From positions 44,144,001-44,208,000 of the forward strand of contig CM060731.1 in the NCBI GenBank assembly GCA_030704615.1: a stretch of 64,000 bases of DNA, read 5' to 3'. The stretch comes from Takakia lepidozioides (Eukaryota > Streptophyta > Takakiopsida > Takakiales > Takakiaceae). The number at the start of each line of letters is the position of its first letter. Within the stretch, counting starts at the first letter, position 1. Positions 24,528-36,435 of the stretch are shown piece after piece. A model generated the notes under the pieces. It was given only the letters and a program-made list of their open reading frames with translations. It searched no databases and had not been told where the DNA came from. A program made the translations under genes and the position numbers.

Positions 24528-27264
24528 CTGAGTGCTACCAAAAGTCAGCTATCTACTTTTCTTGCAATCAAACTTCCTTGCTTTTTTAACCTTCCACCAA
24601 TCGATTGTTCCCCAGTTAAGTGGTCATTGTAAGAAACACACTCCAAACTTATCAGTTTACTGGCTCGTCTAAGAGAAATGCATACTAGAATACTTAGAAC
24701 AGTGTGTCAATCCCTTTCCAGCAGGCAATGTCAAACATCTTACAGGGATCACTCCAAGTAAGCATCAGCTTGAGCCGATATCAGCCACCAACTGATAAGA
24801 AACCCTCCTGTACTTCTACATTATGACATCAAGGAATCTAAGATGGATACCTGATCAGCAGCTGTCAAGTAGAGGTCATCAATAGATATGGCCACTGCCA
24901 CTGCATGCTGTTCCATCCAACGCATGAAAGTGCACACTCAAAACCTTCACAAGAGTGTAAAGCTTATACCAGAGCTCCGTAGCTTCTTGACGCAGCCTAA
25001 AAACCTAAAAATGTGCAGCTGGGCCAACTGGCAACTTGGGTCATAATTGCCATTTGTCTTACACTTCTCAAATACATTTTGATTGATATGCTGTCCAGTT
25101 CTATCCGTATCTCTTTTGGGACTCTCGAAGAAAAAATCTGATTCAAGGTGTGTAAGGGATCGGAAACCGCTGGAGCTTCAAAACCAATAACACATCACTT
25201 GCTGGCCAAAAGATTTGGCTGTGGAGGGACAAAAAAGAAGCAATTGTATTACATCTACTTGAAGCCCAAGCACCAGCACTAGAATCTGCATGCTGTGCCC
25301 CTTTGGTCGTAGAACTCCCTCCTACAGAGAGGGACACAAGGGAAAAAATTACTACGGCTGAAAGGGTCATTGTAGTATGGCAGAAATAACAACCGAAAAG
25401 GCTCGGTAGCAAGAGGGAAGTTGGGGAGAGGTGTCCCCATAGACTGACCAACAGGTAAAAAAATTACTAATGAGATCCTTGCTTCCCATCCTGCTCGTTG
25501 CACTGACTTAGGCTTCAAATAGACAAAAACCCCTCTGGCTTTGACCGCTGTGTCCACCTGTGGTCAGTCTGGGTTTCACGATCGCAGGATCAGAGGCCAC
25601 GATGCTGCCAGCGACGCTTGTCCTCTGTGAGCCTACAACCTTGACAAGACAAAATTTCACCTTCTTGAATGGGTTCATGAGGTGCCGCGAGCCAGCATGT
25701 ACCTGTCTGCCAACCATGAACCAAGGCTGCCCAACGTTAGCTTTTACACAGATGCAGGAGCAGACACTGGAAACTATTTTATCTGAGATGTTGAGCATTA
25801 CTCTAGTTGGTCTCAAAAAACAAAGCAAAAGTGGCGCTGGAGTTTGTTTGGAGTTTCATCTGGAAGCCCACATCAGCCAGGCTCCATATAAAAGTACCTT
25901 ATCTCAACCATTTATTCTTCTGCCGGTAAGAAGGTGGTTCAAATAGTGGTGCTCATCACAAACAGAAAGAGGGTGGCCTTACCACTTTCGCTGGAGCACT
26001 GCAGATATCAAATGTAGCTGCGGCCCTGGGGACGAAATATCAATGGATAACAATATGGGTTGCTGAAAATGTTCTGTGTGATGCTTTTCACAACCCATAA
26101 TTCCATCGCACCTCCTCGGTGTGAGTGAAAGACTCAGTATGCAACTTCCATAGCTATCGCACAACCACCGATCGTGCATTTAAAATATTGAGCCTTGCTC
26201 TAGCTGCAGGCCTCACCAAGGCATGTGACATTGTCTACAAATAGAAAATTTCAGGAGTATTTGTGGATATTCAGCCAGTTCCAACTGTGATCAGAATCCG
26301 ATGTGGTTTCATGCGAAGATTTTGCACCAAATCTTGCCTTTGGAAGCACCCACAACGGACATTTCCAGAGCAAGGCAAATCTCATAAGCTTATCAACATT
26401 CAATCCTTCCGCTGGAAACCCTCTCCCCAAATCACTTTCTCACGAGCCGTTTCCCGCATGCTTCCACTTCAACGCTCAATGTAGCGAGGCATTTGTCAGG
26501 CTCTGCAGACAAGCAGAGAAACCGTTCTTTCTCTCTCGTTGCTTCTCCGCAGACTTTTGAGGAGCAACAAGGGATGGGTGGAGTACGCTCTGTGCACTAC
26601 GTTCATCTCTGGATGATTCTTACTTACCCATGCCCACCAGACCTGGGGCTCAAATCTCTTTGTGGGGCCAGGGATTAACACACACAAAAAATATAGAGCA
26701 CGATGCTCCCCCCTTGATGGTGATGAGCCTGAAGTAAACTGGAGACACAGTAGGTCCCCCTTGCTTTGCAGTTTCTCTTGCTCCTTCTCTGTAGTTCTCT
26801 TTTGAGCTCCTGTAGTTCTCTGTAGTTCCCCTTGGGTGTGACAGAAGGAGGAGCAGTCATCGAGCATATCTTCCTCTCTTACACATCCCTTAGATTTGGT
26901 TTGACTGTATCCATGATAATTGACAAGAGGTTTGCCCATATATTTTGGTTCCAAATTTGAGATATTGAACTGAGATGAAGAGAACATGGGTTCACTCTTG
27001 TTGAAATGGGAAGGCTTTTGGCTTGTTTGAGATCAGCAGCTCAGTTGTTGACAACACTGGGATTCATGCCAGCAATCAGCACATGCTTCCGGGGACTAGC
27101 AATATTTCCAATCCCTGCATGGAAGGTTCACTGCTCTACAATTGTTTGGTACATGCTCCAAAATTTGGTCTCCAACCAATTACTGATTGCCAGGGGTCGC
27201 ATTGTAAAATTCTCTAAAAGTTTTCAGGCTTCATTGTATCTGATAAGTTACTCAGGGTTATGGA
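24528..27264. other. flank of the OVATE gene, no confident coding sequence
   Basis: Upstream exon(s) of the OVATE gene should lie here on the minus strand but could not be fixed. The minus-strand frame around 25540-25790 (including GQPWFMVGRQVHAGSRHLMN) and the one at 25979-26179 look weakly protein-like, yet have no recognisable domain and no phase-matched splice partners. The plus-strand frame 27023-27217 is similar in quality. The sequence up to 27264 is the left host flank of the copia insertion. Confidence 0.35.
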
Positions 27265-27269
27265 TGAAC

Positions 27270-27691
27270 TGTTGAATGATATCATCAAGTAGTCAGTTTA
27301 CCAGTGAGCAATGTGCACTACTGACTATAATCTGTTACATGTAACTTTCTCTTCATATAGTTAGTTGCTAGTTAGTTTTCTTTATGTTACATATGGCCAT
27401 TCTTGGACTGTAGTTTCTGCTGCCTTTGTTTTTATGAGCTAGAGACGTTGCTCTCGACCTACTGCTACGTAGGTGTGTAATGAGGTGACGATGGACAGCC
27501 TAGTCTGGTGACAATTAATTCAATGACCATTGAATCCTGTAATGCTCAGATTTGTAGATCTTCAGCTGTTTGCTTGCTGAGTGTGTATTCTGCACATCTG
27601 TGAGTGCATTTGTGCTTGTCTAAGTACATGTCTAAATATGTCCACTGTTGACAGTTTCTATGTTTAGTTATCAAGAGCATGTAAAACAAAA
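27270..27691 (+). repeat. copia 5' LTR
   Basis: 422 bases starting TGTTGAATG and ending GTAAAACAAAA, directly followed by the primer site. The reverse complement of 43934-44354 is the matching 3' LTR. Both borders are defined by where the copies stop agreeing and by the TGAAC duplication. The 3' terminus is A-rich and not the usual CA. Confidence 0.92.
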
Positions 27692-27704
27692 GGTTATGGG
27701 CCCA
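27692..27704 (+). other. copia primer-binding site, initiator tRNA-Met anticodon-arm type
   Basis: GGTTATGGGCCCA abuts the 5' LTR. It is complementary to the conserved anticodon stem-loop of eukaryotic initiator tRNA-Met (TGGGCCCATAACC in DNA letters), not to the tRNA 3' end. Drosophila copia primes from a half-tRNA at this place; the same mechanism is inferred here. Confidence 0.75.
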
Positions 27705-27817
27705 CAAAGCGCATGAGCCGCTGCTAAACATTCTTGTCGTGTTAGTATTACAGTCTGTGCGTTAAAGTCGCACGAAAGGTTGAGGTTATTAGGAGTGTCA
27801 ATCCAGATCCGGTCAAG

Positions 27818-30800
27818 ATGGAAGCTCCAAAGGAGGGTAGTAACGTTGAGCATTTCGATGGAAACAATTTTGTCACGTGGAAATATCAGATGCAGGCTAT
27901 CTTTCGTAGCAAGGGTCTCATGGGTCTAGTGAGCGGTGAACAACCAATCCAAGAGTCCACAAACGAGGAAGCGTGGAGGCAGAGAGACAGTCAGGCCATC
28001 AGCACTTTGTTCAACGATAGACAAAAGGATTCTTAAGAACCTGATAGGGTGTGAGACGTCGTCTGAGATATGGCAGAATCTGCTAACCATTCATGAACTA
28101 CGAGCGAGTGAAAATATCCAGTATCTGACTGGGAAATTTTACAAAGCTCAGATGGACGAAGGGGAGGATGTGTCTGCATTCATATCTCGTGTCCAGGTGA
28201 TTATCACTCAGTTGAAGAGCATGGGTCACAACAGGTTCGATCAAAACGATGTCATGGTCAAGATTTTGTGTCATCTGCCTGCGAAGTTCGATGGTTTCTT
28301 GTCAGCCTGGGATAGTATACCTGACGAAGAAAAGAATCTAGAAATTCTCAAATTACGACTCCTAAGAGAAGAGAATCGGATCAAGATCCGTTGTGAGAAA
28401 GAAGCCGAGGGTGTAAAAGCCTTCTTGGCGAACAAGGGCAAGAGAAGTAGTGGGAGTAGTAATGGGAGTGCGTCAAAGGGCAGTAGCGGAGAGAAACCGA
28501 ACCTGAGTTATGAAGAGAGACAAGAGCGTAGGACCAAGATCGCTGAGCTCAAAAAGAACACTCGTTGTTTCAAATGTGGAAAGACCGGGCAGTGGGGTCG
28601 AGAGTGTCCAGAAAACAAAGATGGTGGAGAGGGTAAAGCAAAGAAAGATGACGAAAAACCAGAGAATAAGAGCTATCGTGCGTGGATGGCCAGTGAAGGG
28701 GAAGGAGACTATGACCCAACAGCGTGGTATGCCAATAGTGGTGCTACTCAGCACATGACAGACCAGCGTCACTGGTTCGCTACCTACCAAGATGTATCAA
28801 CGTACAAGCGCCCTGTAACTGGCATTGGGAACCAAGAATATTTAGTCGAAGGAGTGGGAGACATTTCCATTCTGGTCAAGATCAATGGGGTGTGGGAGAG
28901 TAATGTGATGAAGGAGGTTCTTTATGTACCCGGTCTTCGGAGGAACCTATTTTCAGTAGTCAGAGCAGCCAAGCGCGATGTCAATACTCTTCACACCAAG
29001 AATGGATGTCTAATGCTTTACAAAGGGAGAACAGTGATGGAAGGGACGATCAGAGGCAATATGTATAAGCTGAACATCAAGGTAGACATACCCAGAGAAA
29101 CGGCGTGCCCCGCTAGTACTTTTGGCGTCATATCACAAGCCGAGATGAGTCGTGATCTGAACATTTGGCACAGGCGACTTGGCCATGTACATCACGGGGC
29201 GATTCAGACTATGGAGACGAAGAACATGGTTGAAGGACTTATCCTCACCAAGAAAGGGAGAGACGTCAAATTCTGCGAGGGGTGCGTTCTTGGTAAGAGT
29301 ACCCGAACTACTTTTCCATAGAAAGAAAGTCGCACTAGAGCTGCAAAACCCGGAGATCTGGTGCACAGTGATGTGTGCGGTCCCATCAGTGTCCAATCAG
29401 TGGGAGGCAGCAGTTATTTTGTTTTGTTCAAGGACAATGCAACTGTGTACAGAGTGGTATATTGCATTGCTGCTAAATCTGAGACACTGAGGTGCTTCCA
29501 AGATTTTGTGAAACTATTGTTTAGAGAGACAGGCGAGAAGGTCAAGGTCATGAGGAGTGATCCTGGGGGGGGGGAATACACTGGGACTAAATTCTTTGAG
29601 TTTATGAGAGAGCTGGGAGCCAAGCATGAGTTCACGGCACCACATTCGCCTGAGCAGAATGGGGCCTCAGAGCGGGAAAATCGCACAGTGATGGACATGG
29701 TGCGCAACATGATTTATTCAAGCAATGTGCACCCACGATTCTGGGGAGAAGCGGTTCTCACGCCTGTCTACATACTCAATCGGACGGCATCGAGAACGCT
29801 GGAAGGATTCACACCATATGAGGCATGGTCGTGAGGAAAACCCTCAGTAGCACATATGAGGATCTTTGGGTGTGATGCCTACGTGCATGTGCCAAAGTCA
29901 CTCATGACCAAAATTGAACCCAAAAGCAAGAAGGGAGTATTTGTGGGTTACAGCCAGGCAAGCAAAGCCTACCGAGTGTGGATTACAGATTCTCGGAAGA
30001 TTGTGGAAAGTCGGGATGTGATATTTGATGAGATTGGATCTGTTGGTTTGAGCAAGGAGAAGAAACAACCAAACAGTGGGAGTAAGAGCGACACAACCCC
30101 AACGGTGATATGCGAGCTGCTTGAGGCAGGGCCGCAGCCAGTGCCAATAGTGGCACAAGACATCGGACCAGACTCAGACCAAGACTGTGAGCCTGATGTA
30201 ATCAGTAGCAGCGAGGACAATACAGAAGCAGTGGGAGAGATTGTACCGGCAGCGGAAAACTTGGTGAACGAAGAAGGAGCACAAACTGAAAACATACCAC
30301 ATGATGGCATTGAGGAGCAGGGGAATAGAAGAAGTGACAGCAAAAGAGGTTCCCAGGATTCGAAACCCACCTACCAGACTGGGAGACTGGATTTACCCCA
30401 TAGATCGCAACACATATGCTTGCACGGCCAGTATCGAACAGATCCCCGACGAACCAAAATCATTTGAAGAGGCCATGAAGTCAGAGCAAAATGAGGAATG
30501 GCTCAAGGCCATGCAAGACGAGTACAACTCGTTGATACAAAACGAGACATGGGTACTTGAGGACCTGCCAAAGGGACGACAGGTCATCAGATGTAAGTGG
30601 GTCTTCAAGGTAAAGACCAACGTTGAAGGAGGAGTGGAGCGCTACAAGGCACGTCTCATTGCAAAAAGGGGTTTACCCAAAGAGTAGGAATAGATTTCCA
30701 TGAGACTTTTTCACCCGTGGTACAATTCGATTCTATCCGAACTATTCTGTCGATTGCTACTACAGAGGACATGGATATAGTGCAATTCGATGTGCGCACC

Positions 30801-31946
30801 GCTTTTCTCTACGGGGAATTATCTGAGATTATATTCATGGAGCAACCTCACAGGTTCGAGGACCCAACAAACAAGGGAAAGGTTTGCCGTCTTAAGAAGG
30901 CATTATATGGCCTAAAACAGGCAAGTAGGGTTTGGAACAAGCGTTTCAACACCTTTCTGACAATATACGATCTAGTGCCAAGCTCAGCTGATTCATGCGT
31001 TTATTTTGGGCAGATGAATCCCAAGCTGCTTGTCACTATATTTGTCAACAACTGGTTGGCCTGTAGCAGGAAGACTGGAAGAGTGAACGAGATCTTGTCC
31101 TATATGGGAGAGGCTTCACCATCACCAAAGGTCTGCCAGAGATCTATGTCGGGCTGCATGTTACTCGGAACAGGGAAGCAAGGACCATGAGAATTGACCA
31201 GAGCAGGTACATTCAAAAGGTGCTCAAGAAGTTTGGGTATGAAAATGCACATGTTGTAACCACTCCTATTGATCCACACGTTCGTCTGGATGTGATATGT
31301 ACACATGGAAGAACCAGAATTCCCTTACAGGGAGATCATTGGAAGCTTGCAATTTGCCAGCTTGGGATCACGGCCAGATATTACCTATGCAGTCAGCACT
31401 GCCGCAAAATATTGCTCAAATCCCAAAAGGTCGCACTGCTCGGCGGTAAAACGGATCCTGAGGTATCTGAAGGGAGTACCCAATTTAGGAATTACCTATG
31501 GGGGGCAAGAGTAGCCACATGCACTCAAGGCCTATTGCGATTCAGACTATGCGGGGGATGCGGATGACAGGAAGTCTCGCACTGGTGTTGTAGTGTTCCT
31601 AAACGGTGGACTGGTCAGCTGGGTGAGCCGTAAACAGACATGCACAGCAACGAGCACCACTGAGGCCGAGTATATCGCAGGTTTTGTTCGTGTGGCTGAG
31701 GAGGCTGTTGGGAGATGTAGGGTTTGCTGCACAGACACCCACCCCACTTTACTCGGACAACCAGGCGTGCATTCGCCTCGTCAAGAACCCGGAGTTCCAC
31801 CAGCGTACTAAGCATGTGGATGTCAAGTATCACTTCATCCGTGAGAAATATGAAGCGGGAGAGATCAGCGTCGAGTATGTGGGGACAGCGAACCAAATTG
31901 CAGACGTTCTGACGAAGGGGTTGGCTCCTGATAAGTTCCTGCGAAT
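27818..31946 (+). pseudogene. copia gag-pol, inactivated
   Basis: Gag starts at 27818 (ATG) and shifts frame near 28025. It reads EHFDGNNFVTWKYQMQAIF and carries a zinc knuckle CFKCGKTGQWGREC at about 28567, in which the usual His is Gln. The protease motif is WYANSGATQHM at 28725-28757, with Asn where the catalytic Asp belongs. Integrase has its HHCC region (HRRLGHVHH, CEGC) and the DDE residues (HSDVCGP, RSDPGGGEY, NGASERENR). RT follows (FEEAMKSEQNEEWLKAM, then CKWVFKVKT), but the YVDD box reads FVNN at 31044-31052. RNase H is present (YCDSDYAGDADDRKS, TEAEYIA, YSDNQACI, TKHVDVKYHF). In-frame stops lie at 29319-29321 (TAG) and 29832-29834 (TGA). Frameshifts fall near 28025, 30330, 30670, 31108, 31295, 31514 and 31720. 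The element cannot make active protein. Confidence 0.93.
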
Positions 31947-32978
31947 TGTCGCACGGCTTTTACTCACCCATCCCTTCGCTATTCGAGGCGGAAACTCCAA
32001 GATAGAAGAGTTGGAAATCTCTAAGTACTCAGCCCGCGCAGAACAATCAGTCATGACCTACAGCTAGGGTATCATGGGGGTGTTTCCTATTTGTTTCCCT
32101 TTTGGCATTCATGTTAACTACCTTACCATTGATAATTAAGTATCAGTTTGCTTTATCAATCTATTGGATTCCGTCAACTCATCCATTCATTCCACAGCTT
32201 CACTCAGATCTCTTTACACAGTGTGAGTGTATCGTAAAAGTATCCGATTATGATTTATTAGGTATCAGGCCGAAGCCATTGTGTCTCTAATCTGCTCTAC
32301 AATATCATTACAGCCTTGCATATAACAAGCATCTACTCATCATCTCTCTATCTTCACTTCCGTTCTTCATCTCTGCCCCATCCCCTCTCCTCCATGACCA
32401 AGAAGTCCTCCTCCCAATGATATCCCCTGAAATTCCCCGTTTCTCCCTTTATCTTCCTATCCGTGGTTCTAACCGTTTCCCTCACTAACCGTCGTCTGTG
32501 AACTAACATGTTCCCTTCGCAGGTGTTGTTCCCCACAGTCGTTCCCTGTCCTACTCTTCGTTCCCTATGATCGTGACAGCTGTGTCAAGCTGTGACTGGC
32601 TGTGTGAATCTGTGACGGGCTGTGACTGGCTGTGCGACTGTGTTTGGCTGTGTCGGGCTGTGACTGGCTGTGTGGCTGTGTCGGCTGTGTCTGTTGTGAC
32701 GACTGTGACGGGCTGTGTTGGCTGTGTCGGCTGTGTCGGCTGTGACGACTGTGACGGGCTGTGTTGGCTGTGTCGGCTGTGTCGGCTGTGACGACTGTGA
32801 CGGGCTGTGTTGGCTGTGTCGGTTGTGTCTGCTGTGACGACTGTGACGAGCTGTGTAACCCCCCTCTACAGTGCGCTGTTGTCACCCCTAAGGCTCATGT
32901 TGGTCTCAGTCTGTGCAAAAATTAAGGGTACTCTACAGATCCCGTATAAGTGTCTAAGTCCCCGACAGTCCTCTAACA
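31947..32978 (-). repeat. gypsy-1 3' LTR
   Basis: 1032 bases; on the minus strand it starts TGTTAGAGG next to the polypurine tract and ends GTGCGACA. The partner LTR is 44464-45485 in opposite orientation and almost identical; a 60-residue stretch of translated LTR sequence is the same in both. A tract at 32566-32862 is built from CTGTGACGGG/CTGTGTCGG units and varies in length between the two copies. Confidence 0.93.
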
Positions 32979-32998
32979 TTATCCCTTCCCCCCTCAAA
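32979..32998 (-). other. gypsy-1 polypurine tract
   Basis: On the minus strand TTTGAGGGGGGAAGGGATAA directly precedes the 3' LTR. This is the expected primer for plus-strand DNA synthesis. Confidence 0.85.
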
Positions 32999-33016
32999 AA
33001 ACCGTGTCCTCACGGT

Positions 33017-36000
33017 TTACTGATTTCGATTAGCAAACCTTTGTGAGTGATCACCTTTTTGACGTTGAGAGTTTCGTGGCGGACTGTCTGTACGAGCCCT
33101 AGGTCTGTCTCTGTTTGACGGAGATGGTTGGTCACTACCTGGATAAGTGAGGCCCTCTGGAGGCTGATATTGAGGTAACCTTTCCGGCATATGAGACCCC
33201 CGTCGCTTCTTCTCTGCCATCTGAACTGCATAGTCTTCTCCCATGTCAAAAGAATTCGGTGAAGAAACAGTTGTATCAGAATCCTCATCGCCTCTCAGGT
33301 GTTTTAATTTTCGAACTTTTTGTGGAATCATCTGGGGCATACAATGCTGTCCTACCATGTCTGGAAGTTTATATTTTACAACTTGGTGTAACCGCTGAAC
33401 AGCAAAATTGGTGTAGACACTGAGCTCCTTGTCTGTCCAGGTGAGTGGGGTACCAATTACTGGTGCAGCGTGCAAGTATTTCCATGCCACATGTCCCTTA
33501 TAGAAAATATCATCAATGCCGAATTGTTCCAGGCCGCTTGAAACCATGAACGAATTTGAGAATCCTTTTGCATCATAACTTTTGGGTCATATAGGTACAT
33601 ATGAGGTGGCACCGAAGGTAATACCCAATGATCTCCACTGGAATAACTCAGAAAGCGTGTTTGCATCTTTTGTTGCTCAATGTGGTAACGTACCAGAAAA
33701 CAAGCAGCGTAGTATAACCCGCATCCCATGACAATACTTGCTACCTCCTTGGTCTTGGTATAAATGAGTCCATGTACAACCTGGAAAGCAATCAATTCCC
33801 TCAACATGGTACCTGCCTCGTGCCAGTATTTGTGCAAAGTGATGATCTTCAATATGTCGATTGTTCGGAAGAACTTTAGTCCTAGTTGCCACTGGCAGCC
33901 AAATACGCATGATTTGGTAGTAATGTGCGAATGACTGCGGATGACTAAATTCTTTCCAAGCCAAATCTAACATGATGGGAATTTGGTTGAAGGGCATAAT
34001 CATAGCCCTACTGTACTCCCTTGTAGCTGGAGTTTTAGGTGGGTTAAAAGCAGCATTGCCCCATACCTCAGGCTGTGGTGGCTGTGGTGTGGTTGTAGTA
34101 ACCACAGGTTCAGCTACTGGTACAGTGACTTGTTGTGGTGGTGGTGGTACTGGCTCTTGTATCATTGGCATCTCCTGCACCTCCTGTGAAGACTGAAAAG
34201 CCAAAGTTCTGGCTTGTAAATAAGAAGCCATTAGCTGTTCCTGAGGGATATAGACTCTTTTGTCGATGTTTGAAGTGAGGTCCTCCACTTGAGTCTGCAG
34301 TCCGTCTAAATCCTCTTGTAACTCTGCTATCCTACTATAGACATTGTCTATAGTAGTTGTGGCAATGTTATGCACCTGCAGCCTGAGTTCATTCATCTCG
34401 CTTTGGGTGAGCCTTCGTGGTGCTTTGCCCTCTACTGGCCCTTGTGCTAACCAGACCTGCATAAGGCTGTTATCCACCAAGTTGCTTGTGGTTCTCCTGA
34501 GAGTTTGCTCCTCTCTTAGCTTGTACACTTCTAACTGCTGTTGTAAAGCCTCCATGCGCTTCGCCTGAGGTTCAACCAACTTCGCATAGGCAGCAGCCAG
34601 ATTATTAGCTTCCCTCCAAGCCTTGTTATTGACCGCGATTTCATTTCTATTGGCCATGATCGTTTGGTGCAACTCCACGATGTGCTTCTCTTGATCAGCT
34701 TCAACCTGCCTGTATTGCTTGAAAGCATCCTCATTGCGACAGATTGTATTCTTCATATCGACAATGAGTTTCAATTGCTCAACATTCTCCTCTTCTGCCT
34801 TCGTACATTTTTCCGCTTGACTGTTTATTTCTTTTGTAGATTGTTCAAGCATAGTTGTGAATGTAGCACATTGTATCGCCATCCTGTCATGCACTGTCTG
34901 CAACTCCGTATGTAGTGCATTCACTTCTTGCTTGCTTTCATGCTGCACCTGCATTTGGTAGAGCTGTTGCTTATGTGCTTCGTGCAACTGGTCTTGCGCG
35001 AGGCCTGCCTCAATCAATTGTTCCTTGGCCAATTGCAAAGCCGCTTCTGTATTTCCCAAGTCCTGCTGCATCTTGAGAGTGACCTCTTCATCGACCTTGT
35101 TTGCACACTCAGTGGCTAGTCGAGCCTTGAACTCCTTCCTGAGTTCCTCTCTCAAGGCTGTCAATTGGGTAGTTGGAACATGGGATTTGACATAAGTCCC
35201 CAACAAATTAAGTGTCATGCCTATGGAACTCATCAGCATTGCCTGTTGAGGGTCATCATGGTGAGGTTGCTGCTGTTCCTCTTGATCCTCAACAGTGTGA
35301 TGTCTCACGAACCATTCAGACCATTGTCCCACCGGATTTTCTTCCTGAACTACTTCATCTATCACCGGTGCTACAGTGTCATGACCTTCCGCCTGTGGTA
35401 CCTCCGACACATGTGTGTGTATTATATGCACCTCAGGATTTCCCTTGGGCAACTGTTGCACCTCTGGGATCTCTGTCTCCTTGACCAGACCAGAATATTC
35501 ATAGAGAAGGTCCCCCTTCTCCATTTCTGCCACTATCTGCTCTGTAGTTGGAATATCTAACCCTTCTCTTTCCAAATCAATTATTTCTGGTTGAGCTGCA
35601 TGGACAACTTGTGACCTTGTGACAAGTCGATCAGCTGGCTGTGATGGTTGTGATACAGAAGTAACTTTCTCCTCCCTCTCTGAAGGTCCTGCTTCCAGTA
35701 ATAGCATTTCTCTATGCTGTTGTGCCCCTTCCTGGCCATGAGCTTGGGAAACATTATCATGCGGAATCCGTGAAGCCAGTGGATCCGCCACTACAGTCTT
35801 TCCCCGTCTCTGCCTCTTAGTCTGGGTTGCCCTGCTAGTCCACCCTCACTGTGTGAAGAGCCTTGCTCTTCCATTGCAGTGGTTTCTGGCTCAAACACTC
35901 CCATTTCCTTTCTTTCTTGCGCATCAAGTATGCCAGAATCAAGGATTATTTGAGCAATGATTGGGCCAGACACTATGATAGGAGACTTTGCGGTAGTACC

Positions 36001-36432
36001 TTGTAATCTTTTCATCTCCTCCACCAGTGTGTTGTACATTATGTCCGCCCATTGTACCTCTTGTCCCTTCAGGCCTTTGAGTATTTCCTCCGTGAAGGAT
36101 CTGCTCAAATACTGTTGGTTCTGTTTCATGGCAATCAGAACGTTCAATACCTGGCCTACCTCTTTTAGCCCTGGGTACACAGCCTTGGTACAAGCATAAC
36201 CCTGAGTTTTAAATAAACTCCCTTCTTGGAATAAGTCCCCTATTTGCAGTCTTGCCCTGTGTTCCTCCACATGCACCTGACCTGCTGGCAATCGAAACAA
36301 TTGCTGGAGGTATAGGGGAGTAATCATCAATTCAACTCCCTTCACCGTTGTTGTTCCTGTCCTTGGCTCAAAGTTCTGCAAAAATTGTAACATGTACTGT
36401 CTATGGTGTAATGTCCAATCTAGGCTTTGCAA
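33017..36432 (-). pseudogene. gypsy-1 additional protein after pol (coiled-coil, unknown function)
   Basis: Three frames run on from one another: 36432-35791, 35791-33677 (704 residues) and 33547-33017, with an overlapping piece 33852-33457. Together they are about 1,100 residues broken by two or three frameshifts. The first part is globular (FLQNFEPRTGTTTVKGVEL, ITPLYLQQLFRLPAG). The middle, about 34300-35200, is a long Gln/Glu/Lys heptad-rich coiled coil. Then come a Pro/Gln/Thr-rich linker, a second globular part with Trp, His and Tyr (FSHPQSFAHYYQIMRIW, GCGLYYAACFLVRYH) and a basic Pro/Arg tail. Plant Tat and Athila elements carry extra frames at this place, some called env-like, but I see no signal peptide or membrane helix. 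A structural or particle-associated role is a guess. Confidence 0.7.
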
Positions 36433-36435
36433 TCC

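Larger units (their letters stand above)
27265..31946 (+). mobile_element. Ty1/copia retrotransposon, left part (5' LTR to near the end of pol)
   Basis: Target-site duplication TGAAC (27265-27269), 5' LTR, primer site, then gag-pol in copia order (gag, protease, integrase, reverse transcriptase, RNase H). The element is cut at 31946 by the gypsy-1 LTR. Its last codons and 3' LTR now lie inverted at 43934-44463. The same duplication, as GTTCA, follows that LTR at 43929-43933. The two copia LTRs differ at roughly 15 of about 421 positions by eye, which makes this insertion older than gypsy-1. Confidence 0.93.

Noticed and set aside
32565-32885. Open frames of His/Ser/Gln or Cys/Val repeats over the LTR arrays (also 44557-44847 and 56981-57361)
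   Set aside because: They are translations of a tandem DNA repeat; frames stay open on both strands only because the unit lacks stops.
33972-34196. Gly/Cys/Trp-rich plus-strand frames opposite the gypsy-1 additional protein
   Set aside because: Shadows of the Pro/Gln/Thr-rich linker on the minus strand, without features of their own.
33000-36432. Envelope gene of an infectious retrovirus-like element after gypsy-1 pol
   Set aside because: No signal peptide, membrane helix or cleavage site is visible; the protein is mainly coiled coil and low complexity.
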